Source: an uncultured Porphyromonadaceae bacterium
GTDB taxonomy: Bacteria > Bacteroidota > Bacteroidia > Bacteroidales > Muribaculaceae
NCBI GenBank assembly: GCA_947175205.1
Contig: CAMWLS010000018.1
Span: 1 to 42,265 of the forward strand
Direction: 5' to 3'
DNA length: 42,265 bases
Positions 33,863 through 42,265 of this stretch are shown here, one piece after another (the first letter of the stretch is position 1; every line of letters begins with the position of its first letter). A program made the translations under genes and the position numbers. Below the pieces are notes generated by a model. The model was not told where the DNA came from and made no database searches. It saw nothing but the letters and a program-made list of their open reading frames with translations.

Positions 33863-34789
33863 ATGGAAAGAAAAATTTCATTAGATGACATCCGCAAAAC
33901 TGTGGATGAAGCTTATGAGAACTTCAAGAGTGTAAAAGAAGGAAGCATTGATTCACGTCTGAAAGACGTGGACCCTGAGAAGTTCGGTATCTCCGTTGTA
34001 CTGACTGACGGTACTGTAATAAATAAAGGTGATGCACAGGAAAAAGCAGCTATAGGCAATATCAGTAAGTTAGCCATAGCTTCCGTACTTCTTGCACAGA
34101 ATACTCCTGATGAACTTGTAAAGAAAAGCGGCAGCGCTGAATGTTGCTGCCACGGGAAGCAGAAACCTGATATACCCTTCAGTGCACATGGTATACGCGC
34201 CGTAAGTGCCGTGGCACCTCAGAATGACCCTGAAGGTAAATATGATATTCTGCTTAACCGTCTTATTGACATGGCCGGTGATGCCCCTGAATTTGATGAT
34301 AATCTTTACAAGACTCTTTCCGCACAGGCTAAGGAAGCTGACGTAGAGAATAAGATTGCCCAGGCACAGTATGACCTCTATGACAACACCGCCGTGGCTC
34401 TTGAGGTATATCTTAAACTTAATTCTCTCAAGATGTCTGCCCAGCAGTTGGCCACTATGGGTGCAACCATAGCCGCCGATGGTGTGAATGTGATAAACAA
34501 TAACGTGGTATTTGACGGCAGCATTGCGGCTAACATTGTCACACTGGCTGCAATCCACGGAAAAAAGAAAGCCATTCGTGGCTGGCTCATGAGTGTGGGC
34601 TTACCTGCAAAAGGAAGTTTTGCAGGCGCACTGGTAGCCATCCTGCCGGGATTTGGCGCCATTGCAGCTTACTCTCCGGAGCTTAACTGCTACGGACGTT
34701 CTGCCCGTGGTTCAGAGGCCATAAAGTACATTGCTAATAAACTTCAGCTTAATGTATTTGCCTCTGCACGTGTAAGCGTTGAGAAATAA
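33863..34789 (+). CDS. Glutaminase-family protein with altered active site
   Basis: The 308-residue protein has the length and fold of serine-dependent glutaminases (YbaS/YbgJ). Matching segments are DPEKFGISVVLTDGTVINKGD, the helix GNISKLAIASVLLA, NTAVALEVYLKLNSLKMSAQ with LATMGATIAADGVN, and VGLPAKGSFAGALVAILPGFGAIAAYSPELN. In active enzymes the helix carries S-x-S-K with the catalytic serine and lysine; here it reads N66-I-S-K69, so the nucleophile is asparagine. The NAGA motif and the KSGVGGG loop (here KGSFAGA, 250-256) are also changed. Residues 94-97 are CCCH. It may be inactive or have another activity. Alignment is from memory; a separate copy elsewhere could supply glutaminase. Confidence 0.75.
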   Translation: MERKISLDDIRKTVDEAYENFKSVKEGSIDSRLKDVDPEKFGISVVLTDGTVINKGDAQEKAAIGNISKLAIASVLLAQNTPDELVKKSGSAECCCHGKQKPDIPFSAHGIRAVSAVAPQNDPEGKYDILLNRLIDMAGDAPEFDDNLYKTLSAQAKEADVENKIAQAQYDLYDNTAVALEVYLKLNSLKMSAQQLATMGATIAADGVNVINNNVVFDGSIAANIVTLAAIHGKKKAIRGWLMSVGLPAKGSFAGALVAILPGFGAIAAYSPELNCYGRSARGSEAIKYIANKLQLNVFASARVSVEK

Positions 34790-34856
34790 GACATTTCTCA
34801 CTTGGTAGCAGACATTATTTGTGACCTTTATGGTTGAATGTTATATAATTCTGCAA

Positions 34857-34889
34857 GACCGTCCCATGACTTGATGTCACGGGGCGGTC
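34857..34889. terminator. Bidirectional hairpin between glutaminase-like gene and recQ
   Basis: Arms gaccgtcccatgac (34857-34870) and gtcacggggcggtc (34876-34889) pair with one G-U and one A-C mismatch and a five-base loop, between convergent genes. Flanking T-runs are short. Confidence 0.6.
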
Positions 34890-34909
34890 ATTGTATATGG
34901 ACATATTCA

Positions 34910-36835
34910 CTATTTTAGTCTGACTATATTGCTGAGCGGATCAAACTCAATCTGACCGTTCTCAGCCAAGGTACGCAAGCACTCCACTGCAGCGGCACTG
35001 TGTCTCCCGAAGGCCGTCCGGACAGTTTCAAGCTTCACACTGCCGCCGCAGGCCTTAAGCCATTTAAGCACCTCAGCCTCCTTGCTCCCGCTATCCCGGA
35101 CTCTTTTTTTAATCTTTTTCTGTTCACGGCACCAGTCACACTTTCCGCAGTTTCCTGAATCAGCTTCTCCAAAATAAGCCAGCATCCGGGCAGTTCGACA
35201 GCCGTCATCGCACCATATAAAACCTATGATGGCCTTAAGCCTTTCACGGGCACGCTTCAGACGGTTGTCATATACTTCTGCAGAGAGAATCACATGCCGC
35301 GGCAAAATGCGTCTCTGTGGATAATAAACATATGGAATCTCACGGCGCGGGATATAATCTATTATCTTACGCCTGCGCAGCCCCGTCAGAGTCTCATACA
35401 CAGCTGTCGTAGGAAGACCCAGGACCTCTCCCATGCGTATTTCATTCACAGCCACATAATCAGTAAAAAGTCCCGGAGAAACGCGCATCATCTCCTGAAA
35501 GACAGCAAGCTCTGTATCTGTAAAATCAAGTTCATAAATCTCATGACGCGCAAGAGGCACGTACACACGGGCCTTGGATGCCATCTCAGCATGAAACTCT
35601 ATATATCCTGCCAATGAAAGAATTCCGAGAGCGCTCATCACTCTCCTCATGGGCAGATTATATGTCAGGCAGAAACGGTCTAAGTCAAAGTCAAAAAGAC
35701 TGTTCTCTCCATAACCCACACTTAGATTAACAAAATTACCTACCAGCTCATACACTCTTCTGATGAAATCCGGTTCAGGGAACTGATCACTCAGACGTCG
35801 CTTTAGCAATGCCTTATCACTCTCGGCTACAAGTGCCACCGCCATAGACTCTTTCCCGTCACGACCCGCACGTCCTGCTTCCTGATAATATTCCTCCAGA
35901 GAGGATGGAAGGTCATAATGCACCACAAGGCGCACATCAGGCTTATCTATACCCATACCAAACGCCGTTGTAGCCACCATTACTCTCACTTCATCACGTT
36001 GCCATTGTTCCTGACGCTCTGTTTTTGTTTCAGCATCTAATCCGGCATGATATGCCAGTGCCTTTATGCCGTTCTGCTGCAATATAGCAGCAAGGTCAAC
36101 AGCTTTCTTGCGGGACCTCACATATATTATGGCAGTTCCTGAAGTACGGGAGAGTATAGTCAGGAGCATGTTTTCCTTATCCGCCGCCATTCTTACATTA
36201 CGGATGAGATAACTGATGTTCTCACGCCTGAAAGAATGAGTGAAGACTGCGGGCTCTCGTAACTGCAACCTCAAGGCAATATCTGCTGTTACCTCTGGCG
36301 TAGCAGTGGCTGTCAGAGCTAACACAGGAACCTGAGGCATCATGTTTCGCAGAGAACTTATACGCAGATATGAGGGCCTGAAGTCATATCCCCACTGAGA
36401 AATACAGTGAGCCTCATCCACCACTATAAGACTTATCTCCAGACCTGACAGAAGAAACAGAAACTCCGGGCTTGACAACCGCTCAGGAGAAACATATACA
36501 AGCTTGACCTTTCCAAGCCTGATACGGTCCGTGGCCAGTGTGCGCTCGCTGCGGGACATACCGCTGTAAAGCGCCACAGCTCTTATATCGCGTGCTCTCA
36601 GGTTATCCACCTGATCTTTCATCAGCGAAATAAGAGGAGTAATCACCAGCGTTATGCCCGGCATGAGCATGGCCGGAACCTGAAAAGTAATGGACTTACC
36701 TCCACCCGTAGGAAGCAGCCCTATGGTATCCCTGCCCTCCGTTACACTACGGATGATATCAGCCTGCATTGGCCTGAAACTGTCATAGCCCCAGTACCTT
36801 TGCAGAATCTCAAGCGCGGCGGTATCAGTGCACAT
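34910..36835 (-). CDS. recQ: ATP-dependent DNA helicase RecQ
   Basis: RecQ is a 3'-5' helicase for recombination and fork repair. The 641-residue protein has motif 0 ([13 protein letters not shown], 16-28), Walker A TGGGKS (43-48), DEAH box (140-143), the aromatic-rich loop [26 protein letters not shown], the second RecA lobe with [22 protein letters not shown] and [10 protein letters not shown], and a C-terminal zinc cluster with [12 protein letters not shown] followed by CGKCDWC. After a winged-helix region, the C-terminal 60 residues end with a short helical domain in place of a clear HRDC. The start overlaps recJ by 11 bases, so recJ-recQ is a coupled operon. Confidence 0.96.
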   Translation of the reverse strand: MCTDTAALEILQRYWGYDSFRPMQADIIRSVTEGRDTIGLLPTGGGKSITFQVPAMLMPGITLVITPLISLMKDQVDNLRARDIRAVALYSGMSRSERTLATDRIRLGKVKLVYVSPERLSSPEFLFLLSGLEISLIVVDEAHCISQWGYDFRPSYLRISSLRNMMPQVPVLALTATATPEVTADIALRLQLREPAVFTHSFRRENISYLIRNVRMAADKENMLLTILSRTSGTAIIYVRSRKKAVDLAAILQQNGIKALAYHAGLDAETKTERQEQWQRDEVRVMVATTAFGMGIDKPDVRLVVHYDLPSSLEEYYQEAGRAGRDGKESMAVALVAESDKALLKRRLSDQFPEPDFIRRVYELVGNFVNLSVGYGENSLFDFDLDRFCLTYNLPMRRVMSALGILSLAGYIEFHAEMASKARVYVPLARHEIYELDFTDTELAVFQEMMRVSPGLFTDYVAVNEIRMGEVLGLPTTAVYETLTGLRRRKIIDYIPRREIPYVYYPQRRILPRHVILSAEVYDNRLKRARERLKAIIGFIWCDDGCRTARMLAYFGEADSGNCGKCDWCREQKKIKKRVRDSGSKEAEVLKWLKACGGSVKLETVRTAFGRHSAAAVECLRTLAENGQIEFDPLSNIVRLK

Positions 36836-38549
36836 GAATCTGCTTCACCAGAAGCTGCATGGTGGAACCGGTGTTATGATGTCGCGTCTCTTCTATGGTA
36901 TAACAGATGTCAAAACTTCCTCCAGCCTTAATGTGGTCATAATACTGGGCGGCATTAAAGGCAATGGCGTTAAACACCTTGCCGCTGGTATCATCCACCA
37001 GCTCCAGCTTAAGATGCTCCAGGTTGCGTCCCACAAGTTTGCCGGTGCCAAAATCCTTCACATTACGTGTGCAGAACACAGGTTTCTGATTTCCGGTTCC
37101 GTATGGGTTAAAGAGCCGGAGAGTGGACACCAGTTCAGGAGTGATATTGGAGAAGTCTATGATAGCGTCAATGTCAAGCTGAGGTGTGAGCTGCTCCGGA
37201 GTGATATTTGCTGCCACGTATTCCTCAAATCTACGTGTGAATTCCGGGATATTCTCCACCTTAAGAGACAATCCCACGGCATATGTATGACCGCCAAAAT
37301 TCTCCAGCAAGTCACGGCAGCTCTCCGCAGCCTTATAGATATCAAAACCCTGGACTGAACGGCTGGAACCTGTTGCCAGACCGTTGGAAAACGTAAGCAC
37401 CACAGATGGTTTGTAATAAAGCTCCGTAAGGCGGGATGCCACTATTCCAATAATGCCACGGTGCCACTCCGGGTTATATATCACAATAGACTTTTTGGGG
37501 GACTGCATCTCACCGCGCTGCTCCAGTATACTGTTGGCCTCATCAGTAATGCGCTTGTCCAGTTCTTTCCTGTCACGGTTATACCTGTCTATCTCTAAAG
37601 CCCGCGCGGTAGCGTCTTTCATATCACGCGCCACAAGCAAATCCACCGCCTCACGACCACTCTGCATACGGCCGGATGCGTTTATACGCGGCCCTATCTT
37701 AAAGATAACGTCACTTATGGTAAGCTCACGCCCGTTGAGCCCGCAGGTACGTATCAGAGCGCGTAAACCCATGTTAGGATTAGAATTCAAGCGCTTCAGA
37801 CCCATATATGCCATTACGCGGTTCTCATCCACCATGGGTACTATGTCTGCGGCAATACTTACCGCCACCAGGTCAAGCATTCCTTCCAGCTCTGCTGTTC
37901 CCAGTCCGTTTGAGATGGAGAATGCCTGCATGAACTTATAACCCACACCGCATCCTGACAGATGCTGGCAAGGGTAAGTACTGCCCTCAAGTTTGGGATT
38001 CAGGATAGCTACCGCCGGAGGCAGCTGCTCATCCGGTACATGATGGTCACAGATTATAAAATCTATACCCAGTGTACGTGCATACTCTATTTCCTCTATG
38101 GCCTTAATGCCACAGTCAAGAATAATTATCAGTTTTACTCCGCGGGCAGCTGCTTCATCTATTGTCCTGTGAGATATGCCATAGCCATCATCATCCCTGC
38201 TGGGTATATCATAATCTATCTCACTGTAAAAGTTTGACAGATACTTATACACCAGCGCCACAGCAGTGGTCCCGTCCACGTCGTAATCGCCATAGACCAT
38301 TATTCTTTCTTTCGCCCCCATTGCCTGGTTCAGACGCTCCACAGCCTTGTCCATGTCCGGCATGGAGAAAGGGTCATGAAGGTCGCGTAGCGAAGGATGA
38401 AAAAATCTTTCAGCCTCTGCCACGGAGCGTATTCCACGTTGCACCAACAGCTCGCTTACGGGAGCGGTGTTGGCATAGCGGCGTGCCAGCTCGGTCTCTA
38501 ATTTCTGTTCTTCGGTTGTAAGGGGCAAGTAGTTCCATTTACTTGTCAT
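36825..38549 (-). CDS. recJ: Single-stranded-DNA-specific exonuclease RecJ
   Basis: RecJ is a 5'-3' exonuclease for single-stranded DNA, acting with RecQ in recombination and fork repair. The 574-residue protein has the DHH-phosphoesterase motifs: [33 protein letters not shown] and [11 protein letters not shown], then the DHHA1 region with [17 protein letters not shown] and the [21 protein letters not shown] segment, and a C-terminal OB-fold with [15 protein letters not shown]. It is the 5' gene of a recJ-recQ operon with 11-base overlap. A weak -7 box lies at 38650-38657. Confidence 0.96.
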   Translation of the reverse strand: MTSKWNYLPLTTEEQKLETELARRYANTAPVSELLVQRGIRSVAEAERFFHPSLRDLHDPFSMPDMDKAVERLNQAMGAKERIMVYGDYDVDGTTAVALVYKYLSNFYSEIDYDIPSRDDDGYGISHRTIDEAAARGVKLIIILDCGIKAIEEIEYARTLGIDFIICDHHVPDEQLPPAVAILNPKLEGSTYPCQHLSGCGVGYKFMQAFSISNGLGTAELEGMLDLVAVSIAADIVPMVDENRVMAYMGLKRLNSNPNMGLRALIRTCGLNGRELTISDVIFKIGPRINASGRMQSGREAVDLLVARDMKDATARALEIDRYNRDRKELDKRITDEANSILEQRGEMQSPKKSIVIYNPEWHRGIIGIVASRLTELYYKPSVVLTFSNGLATGSSRSVQGFDIYKAAESCRDLLENFGGHTYAVGLSLKVENIPEFTRRFEEYVAANITPEQLTPQLDIDAIIDFSNITPELVSTLRLFNPYGTGNQKPVFCTRNVKDFGTGKLVGRNLEHLKLELVDDTSGKVFNAIAFNAAQYYDHIKAGGSFDICYTIEETRHHNTGSTMQLLVKQIHVH

Positions 38550-38550
38550 T

Positions 38551-39014
38551 TATGTCATTCTTTTATTATCGAGCTTATACACCGGGAGGCTTTTTATTTT
38601 CAGAGGTATTAAGAGAGGTAAGATGAAGTCTACTCCGGCTATGTAAAGGCAAAAATACTGAAAAAATCTGATTTCTTTCAGCCTTTTAATCTTTTTTATG
38701 TAAAACATACCACTCCCGTCTGAACCGTGGTAATGACCGGACACAAACACAGCCGGAATTCTGTCTTTACAGAAAACCGGCCGGTCCGTTTCAACTATTT
38801 ATCTATGAAGTCCTCCAGGCCCCGGCATCACTGCCATCCACGGAGAATTTTGCTGCTTTGATAATATAACAAAGATGAGGCCTGAAATGCTTATTCATTT
38901 GGTTTAAAAGAGTTTAAAAGCTCTATATCCGTCTTAAAACAAAGAAAATGACCGCAAAGGACATAGACGCTCTGCCATCACCCTATGGAAGTCTCCGGCA
39001 TTATCATAAGGCAT
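38551..39014. other. Noncoding region upstream of recJ
   Basis: About 465 bases hold no convincing gene. Visible elements are a minus-strand -7 box TATTTTTG (38650-38657) that could serve recJ, a small hairpin ctgaaa...tttcag (about 38658-38681), and a hairpin ccgg-aattctgtctttacagaaaa-ccgg (about 38753-38780). A minus-strand frame ends one base before recJ, and a plus-strand ATG frame begins at 38948; neither shows family similarity. Confidence 0.6.
38650..38657 (-). promoter_or_regulatory. Possible -7 box of the recJ-recQ promoter
   Basis: The minus strand reads TATTTTTG, a perfect TAnnTTTG, about 100 bases before the recJ ATG. In A/T-rich sequence this could be chance; no -33 element was seen. 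Confidence 0.35.
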
Positions 39015-39053
39015 CAATTAAAAGTTCCCGGCCACTGCTGCAACCGGGAACTT
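39015..39053 (-). terminator. Terminator after the GH13 gene
   Basis: Arms aagttcccgg (39022-39031) and ccgggaactt (39044-39053) are exact complements with a 12-base loop; on the minus strand the stem runs into TTTAATTG. It lies about 23 bases after the amylase stop. Confidence 0.85.
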
Positions 39054-39075
39054 CTAAGGTATAGTTAATATCTGA

Positions 39076-41892
39076 TTAACGAACCACAACCTTGTAGCCG
39101 CGTCCGTCAACGTTTACTACGTACAGACCGGGAGTCAGGTTCTCAAAACCGCAGGGTACACCGCTGAGTGTGTATGCTGCAGCGCGGTTGTAATCACCAT
39201 TGATTACAATGCAGCCTTCGCCTCCTCTGACACTTACACTTGCAGTAACATCAGATGTAATATCATCTATGGCGTTTACAGTGTCAGTCATATATACAGC
39301 ATAGCTGTGGGCTGGAACTGTAACAGATGCCACACCGTTAGCCACACTTATTGAGGGCTCAAAGTCAGGAGCTGCGGTAAGCAGACGGGCATTAGAAGCT
39401 GTAAGACTCTTAACATCCACGTCTATCTTCATGGGCTGGCTTGAAGAAGTCACACTGGGGTTGATGAAAGCCACAATTTCCTTTCCACCCTTGGTTACAC
39501 GGATACTTCTGGGGTTTGTGAACACTGTGCTTGCACCGTTCTTGAACACAAATTCAGCGTCCTGTGCAAACAGGTCTTCATTCTGGGTACGTACATTACA
39601 GAGGGCTGCGTATGTGTCATGCAGCGCCTGAACATAAGGATTCTGCAGGTGATCCCAGATAACAATCTTGGGGCTGGTATCATTACCGCTGGAATTCTTG
39701 GTGGTCTGAGCGGCGCCCAGTTCACCAAACTGCCATATCATCTTGGAGCCGGGAGTAAGCAGCATCTGCACTGCCAGTGAACCCAGGCGGCGGAAGCTGG
39801 CCAGTGGCATACCGTCCTGTGTAGCCTTTACCTCAGCTACACCATAAGTATTGTTCTTGTAACCCATACGCTCCTCATCATGGCTTTCTGCGTATGAAAC
39901 GGTGCTGCCCCAGGGGCGGTTACCGTCCTTTGTGGCCAGGAAGCGGGTAAGTGAAGAATTTGAGGTCCAGCCCATAGAGTACTGGCATGAGCTATCATTG
40001 ATGTTTGCCCACTGGAGCATACCGTAATTACCCATTTCAATTTCTTCCTTTGCTCCGGCAAGGTTCTCATTAATATGGATACCGTCAGGTTTAACGCTCA
40101 TTATCACCTTGTGCAGGCGCTCAAGGTTTGCAATACGTGAGGGATTATAGGTATCTGTACCTTTATAAGTAGTATAGCTTTCATTGTCAGCCAGACCCTT
40201 GGTGAGGTCAAAGCGGAAACCGTCAACATTGTAAGCTGTCATCCAGTACTTGATGGCGTCAGTCCACTGCTGCTGAACCAGAGCAACACCCTGATTCCAG
40301 TCATTGAGCACGCTGTATGAGTGAGGTGCGGTCTTATTATAGAACGGGTTTTTACCCACATTGTACATCATATACCAGGGGTGAAGGCCGTCACTCTGAT
40401 TGAACACTATATCCAGCACAACAGCCATACCGTTCTTGTGGCACTCGTCAATAAAGTCCTTGTAATCCTTGGGACTACCATAGGCCTTATCAGGAGCCAT
40501 ATAGAAGTTAGTGTTATAACCCCATGAATTGTTACCGTTAAACTCCATTATAGGAAGAAGCTCAATCACATTAACGCCCAGAGCCTTGAGATAAGGAATC
40601 TTTTCCATGGCCAGGTGGAGGTTACCGTTACCGTTGGCTTCGCCCACAGTTCCGGTAAAGTCACGGAGCAGAAGCTCATAGATAATCAGGTTGTCATGTG
40701 AGGGAATGGTGAAAGGACTCCAGGTGTAATCATCAATATCGCCACGGTAAACAGCCAGAACCACATTGCTGAAAAGCTCATAGGGGTACTGAGGCATATC
40801 GGGGAATACTTCAGGCTTGATATACTTGTCATTATAGGGGTCAAGAACCAGGTGCGCATAGGGGTCACCAACGCTCTGAATACCATCCACGAGGTAATAG
40901 TAAGTATACCATTCATCATTTTTCAGACCATCCACAGTGCACCAGAAATAGCGGTCACCGTTATAATCCTGATAATGCATAACATTATCATCCTGAACGG
41001 TATAATTGTGCCATGAAGGAATCATGACCATATTGGTTTTCTGAGGAGCGGCCATACAGAATGTTACTGAACCGTCAGCGTTTTTCACTGCACCCATCTT
41101 GGGCACACCACCGGGATAAGTCAGCTCATCTGAAGCCTTGGGCCATGCTATACTGAGTGAAGAAGTAGCAACCTGACCATTAGCAAGTGTGGCACGTGCT
41201 GTAATCTCATAATAACCCTGCTCTTTACAGCTGTATGTATATTTGAGGGTGGTTGCGTCATTTACGGAACTCATGACAGTACCGTTCACCAGCAGCTCTA
41301 TCTTAGCTGCCGCCTCAGTGGTATTTACGGTATAGATGAAGTCTGCAGCCTTGTAGGTAACCTTGGCTGTACGGTTACAGGTAAGTGTTATGCCAAAGCC
41401 GGAAGGAAGGACATCCACAAAAATGTCACCCCCTGATGAAGTCTTACCGGTCTTGGAGCCGTCAGCATTACGGAACACAAGGGCTATACTTTTTACTGTT
41501 TCCTCCGGATCTGTGATTCCAAAATACTCTCTGAGGGTACCTATATTGAGAGTATACGTGTTAGGAGCCACATAAGTAAGCTGGTTCTTGGAGGTATTGG
41601 CCTCCTGGCTGTTGCTACCGTCAGAGCTGGGCCACGGAGTCTGTACATACCGCCAGTCAGAAGTGGTGGTTGATTTATTGGTAAGAACTCCTATATGGGC
41701 GTATACAGGAGTGGTGGAAGGAAGATTGGCAAGGCCATTGTTTCCCAGTGATGATTCAGCGTTATATGTCAGCACAATATTCTCTGACGTCTCCTGAAGC
41801 ACCGCAGGCTTGGTGGTGACTATCTGCGCCTGCACTCCCAGAGCGCACAGCAGAGCTATCACCGAAGCAAAAAAATTCTTGGTGTAAGTCAT
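39076..41892 (-). CDS. Secreted alpha-amylase-family (GH13) glycoside hydrolase with type IX-like C-terminal tail
   Basis: The 938-residue protein has a signal peptide (TYTKNFFASVIALLCALGVQA), two beta-sandwich regions (about 25-250), a CBM48/isoamylase-like region (about 262-400) and a GH13 TIM barrel (about 400-760). Conserved regions are LDIVFNQSDG (493-502), GFRFDLTKG with nucleophile D562, INEN with acid/base E609, and ESHD with D672. The usual DxxxNH reads DIVFNQ and NHD reads SHD, as in pullulanase-like branches. A C-terminal sheet (765-870) is followed by about 55 residues ending LTPGLYVVNVDGRGYKVVVR, which resembles a type IX sorting domain. Substrate is an alpha-glucan by family. 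No sus genes are adjacent. Confidence 0.9.
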   Translation of the reverse strand: MTYTKNFFASVIALLCALGVQAQIVTTKPAVLQETSENIVLTYNAESSLGNNGLANLPSTTPVYAHIGVLTNKSTTTSDWRYVQTPWPSSDGSNSQEANTSKNQLTYVAPNTYTLNIGTLREYFGITDPEETVKSIALVFRNADGSKTGKTSSGGDIFVDVLPSGFGITLTCNRTAKVTYKAADFIYTVNTTEAAAKIELLVNGTVMSSVNDATTLKYTYSCKEQGYYEITARATLANGQVATSSLSIAWPKASDELTYPGGVPKMGAVKNADGSVTFCMAAPQKTNMVMIPSWHNYTVQDDNVMHYQDYNGDRYFWCTVDGLKNDEWYTYYYLVDGIQSVGDPYAHLVLDPYNDKYIKPEVFPDMPQYPYELFSNVVLAVYRGDIDDYTWSPFTIPSHDNLIIYELLLRDFTGTVGEANGNGNLHLAMEKIPYLKALGVNVIELLPIMEFNGNNSWGYNTNFYMAPDKAYGSPKDYKDFIDECHKNGMAVVLDIVFNQSDGLHPWYMMYNVGKNPFYNKTAPHSYSVLNDWNQGVALVQQQWTDAIKYWMTAYNVDGFRFDLTKGLADNESYTTYKGTDTYNPSRIANLERLHKVIMSVKPDGIHINENLAGAKEEIEMGNYGMLQWANINDSSCQYSMGWTSNSSLTRFLATKDGNRPWGSTVSYAESHDEERMGYKNNTYGVAEVKATQDGMPLASFRRLGSLAVQMLLTPGSKMIWQFGELGAAQTTKNSSGNDTSPKIVIWDHLQNPYVQALHDTYAALCNVRTQNEDLFAQDAEFVFKNGASTVFTNPRSIRVTKGGKEIVAFINPSVTSSSQPMKIDVDVKSLTASNARLLTAAPDFEPSISVANGVASVTVPAHSYAVYMTDTVNAIDDITSDVTASVSVRGGEGCIVINGDYNRAAAYTLSGVPCGFENLTPGLYVVNVDGRGYKVVVR

Positions 41893-41974
41893 GGATAGGG
41901 TTTATAGGATAAAAATTTAGTTAATTCATGGTAAGAATGCGTAAGAAACAGGTATGCTTCTCCATATAGCAGAA

Positions 41975-41982
41975 CAAAAATA
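41975..41982 (-). promoter_or_regulatory. Possible -7 box of the GH13 gene
   Basis: The minus strand reads TATTTTTG, matching TAnnTTTG, 82 bases before the ATG at 41892. This is A/T-rich sequence and no -33 is apparent. Confidence 0.35.
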
Positions 41983-42216
41983 ATAAAATACCTATTAAGG
42001 TATAAAAAAGCCGCTCTCCTATTAAGCTTTATTAATATAATTTAAGATAGCCATCCTGCAATCTTCTCACCTGTCAAGGAGCGCTTCACCAATATTCTAA
42101 GAGCGTTCCAGAAGTTAGACACAAAACTTTTAGGGATACACTTCACTGGGCACGGAGTCTCTGTAGTATCCTTAATTTTCTTCTCCGTAAACAGCTCTTA
42201 GCTAATTAAGTAAAAG
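41983..42216. other. Noncoding right-end region
   Basis: This stretch between the GH13 promoter and the right-end terminator has no open frame that looks coding and no repeat. It is A/T-rich near 42000-42050. I see nothing else in it. Confidence 0.5.
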
Positions 42217-42247
42217 GAAAGAGCCCGGTACAATACCGAACTCTTTC
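42217..42247 (-). terminator. Terminator of a leftward gene beyond the right edge
   Basis: Arms gaaagag (42217-42223) with ggta (42227-42230) pair with tacc (42234-42237) and ctctttc (42241-42247), with a small internal loop (ccc/gaa) and a three-base loop. On the minus strand the stem is followed by CTTTTAC. A minus-strand gene therefore probably ends just right of this window. Confidence 0.65.
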
Positions 42248-42265
42248 TATTACCGGATAATGTTT

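Noticed and set aside
33863-34789. Calling the glutaminase-like gene a pseudogene
   Set aside because: The frame is full length (308 residues against about 310 in E. coli YbaS) with no stop or frameshift; only active-site residues differ.
38550-38750. 66-residue minus-strand frame ending one base before recJ
   Set aside because: It contains the probable recJ -7 box, has no family similarity, and has no promoter or start signal of its own; a leader peptide is possible but unsupported.
38948-39064. 38-residue plus-strand frame starting with ATG
   Set aside because: It runs through the amylase terminator hairpin, is short and has no similarity or expression signal.

Overview
The window comes from a Bacteroidales-type (Bacteroidota) genome, probably gut-associated. 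Three things point there. Several genes have the TAnnTTTG -7 box of Bacteroidota promoters and little Shine-Dalgarno signal. The gene orders ftsX-DUF3098-uppP-truB-queA and purH-mreBCD-mrdA-rodA are characteristic of the phylum. There is also a Bacteroidota-type LptD, a DUF5063 protein and a GH13 enzyme with a C-terminal tail resembling type IX sorting domains. The family cannot be fixed from the sequence; Muribaculaceae or Prevotella-like lineages are plausible. Most of the window is core housekeeping sequence. I see no tRNA, rRNA, IS element, prophage or CRISPR array.

Layout. Bases 1-70 are not genomic: they read as an Illumina P7 primer, an 8-base index and a Nextera transposon end. 0.18-6.9 kb (+) carries ftsX, a DUF3098 gene, uppP, truB, queA and lptD (division, lipid-carrier recycling, RNA modification, LPS export). 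7.0-8.8 kb (-) carries ilvA and a SPOR lipoprotein. 8.8-9.75 kb (+) holds an FKBP isomerase and an exported protein with a deaminase fold but without its zinc ligands. 9.74-12.1 kb (-) is the operon ybaK-aroC-yhcC. 12.2-16.8 kb (+) has a small membrane protein, pheS, crcB, nth, a TRIC/UPF0126 channel, a 59-bp tandem repeat, a GtrA protein and exonuclease III. 17-19.4 kb (-) is tsaB and class I fumarase. 19.5-23.9 kb (+) is yicC, gmk, nadD, DUF5063, an M18 aminopeptidase and a small exported protein. 24.1-24.7 kb is a lysine-rich exported LTxxQ-like protein.

24.9-32.3 kb (+) is purH followed by the rod-shape elongasome mreB-mreC-mreD-mrdA-rodA. Overlapping or tightly packed genes and GTG starts there suggest one transcript. 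A DcaP-like porin follows, then, after two hairpins, a glutaminase homologue whose SxxK serine is asparagine. 34.9-38.5 kb (-) is recJ-recQ, overlapping. 39.1-41.9 kb (-) is a secreted GH13 alpha-amylase-family enzyme. The right end holds its leader and a terminator for a leftward gene outside the window.

The best candidates for undescribed biology are two apparent pseudoenzymes, the exported deaminase-fold protein (9242-9748) and the glutaminase-fold protein (33863-34789). Next come the histone-H1-like exported protein and the alternating 29/30-bp repeat at 15495-15612. I found no obvious multi-gene defence or mobile system. Several gene starts were moved downstream because a -7 promoter box overlaps the longest possible non-ATG start.
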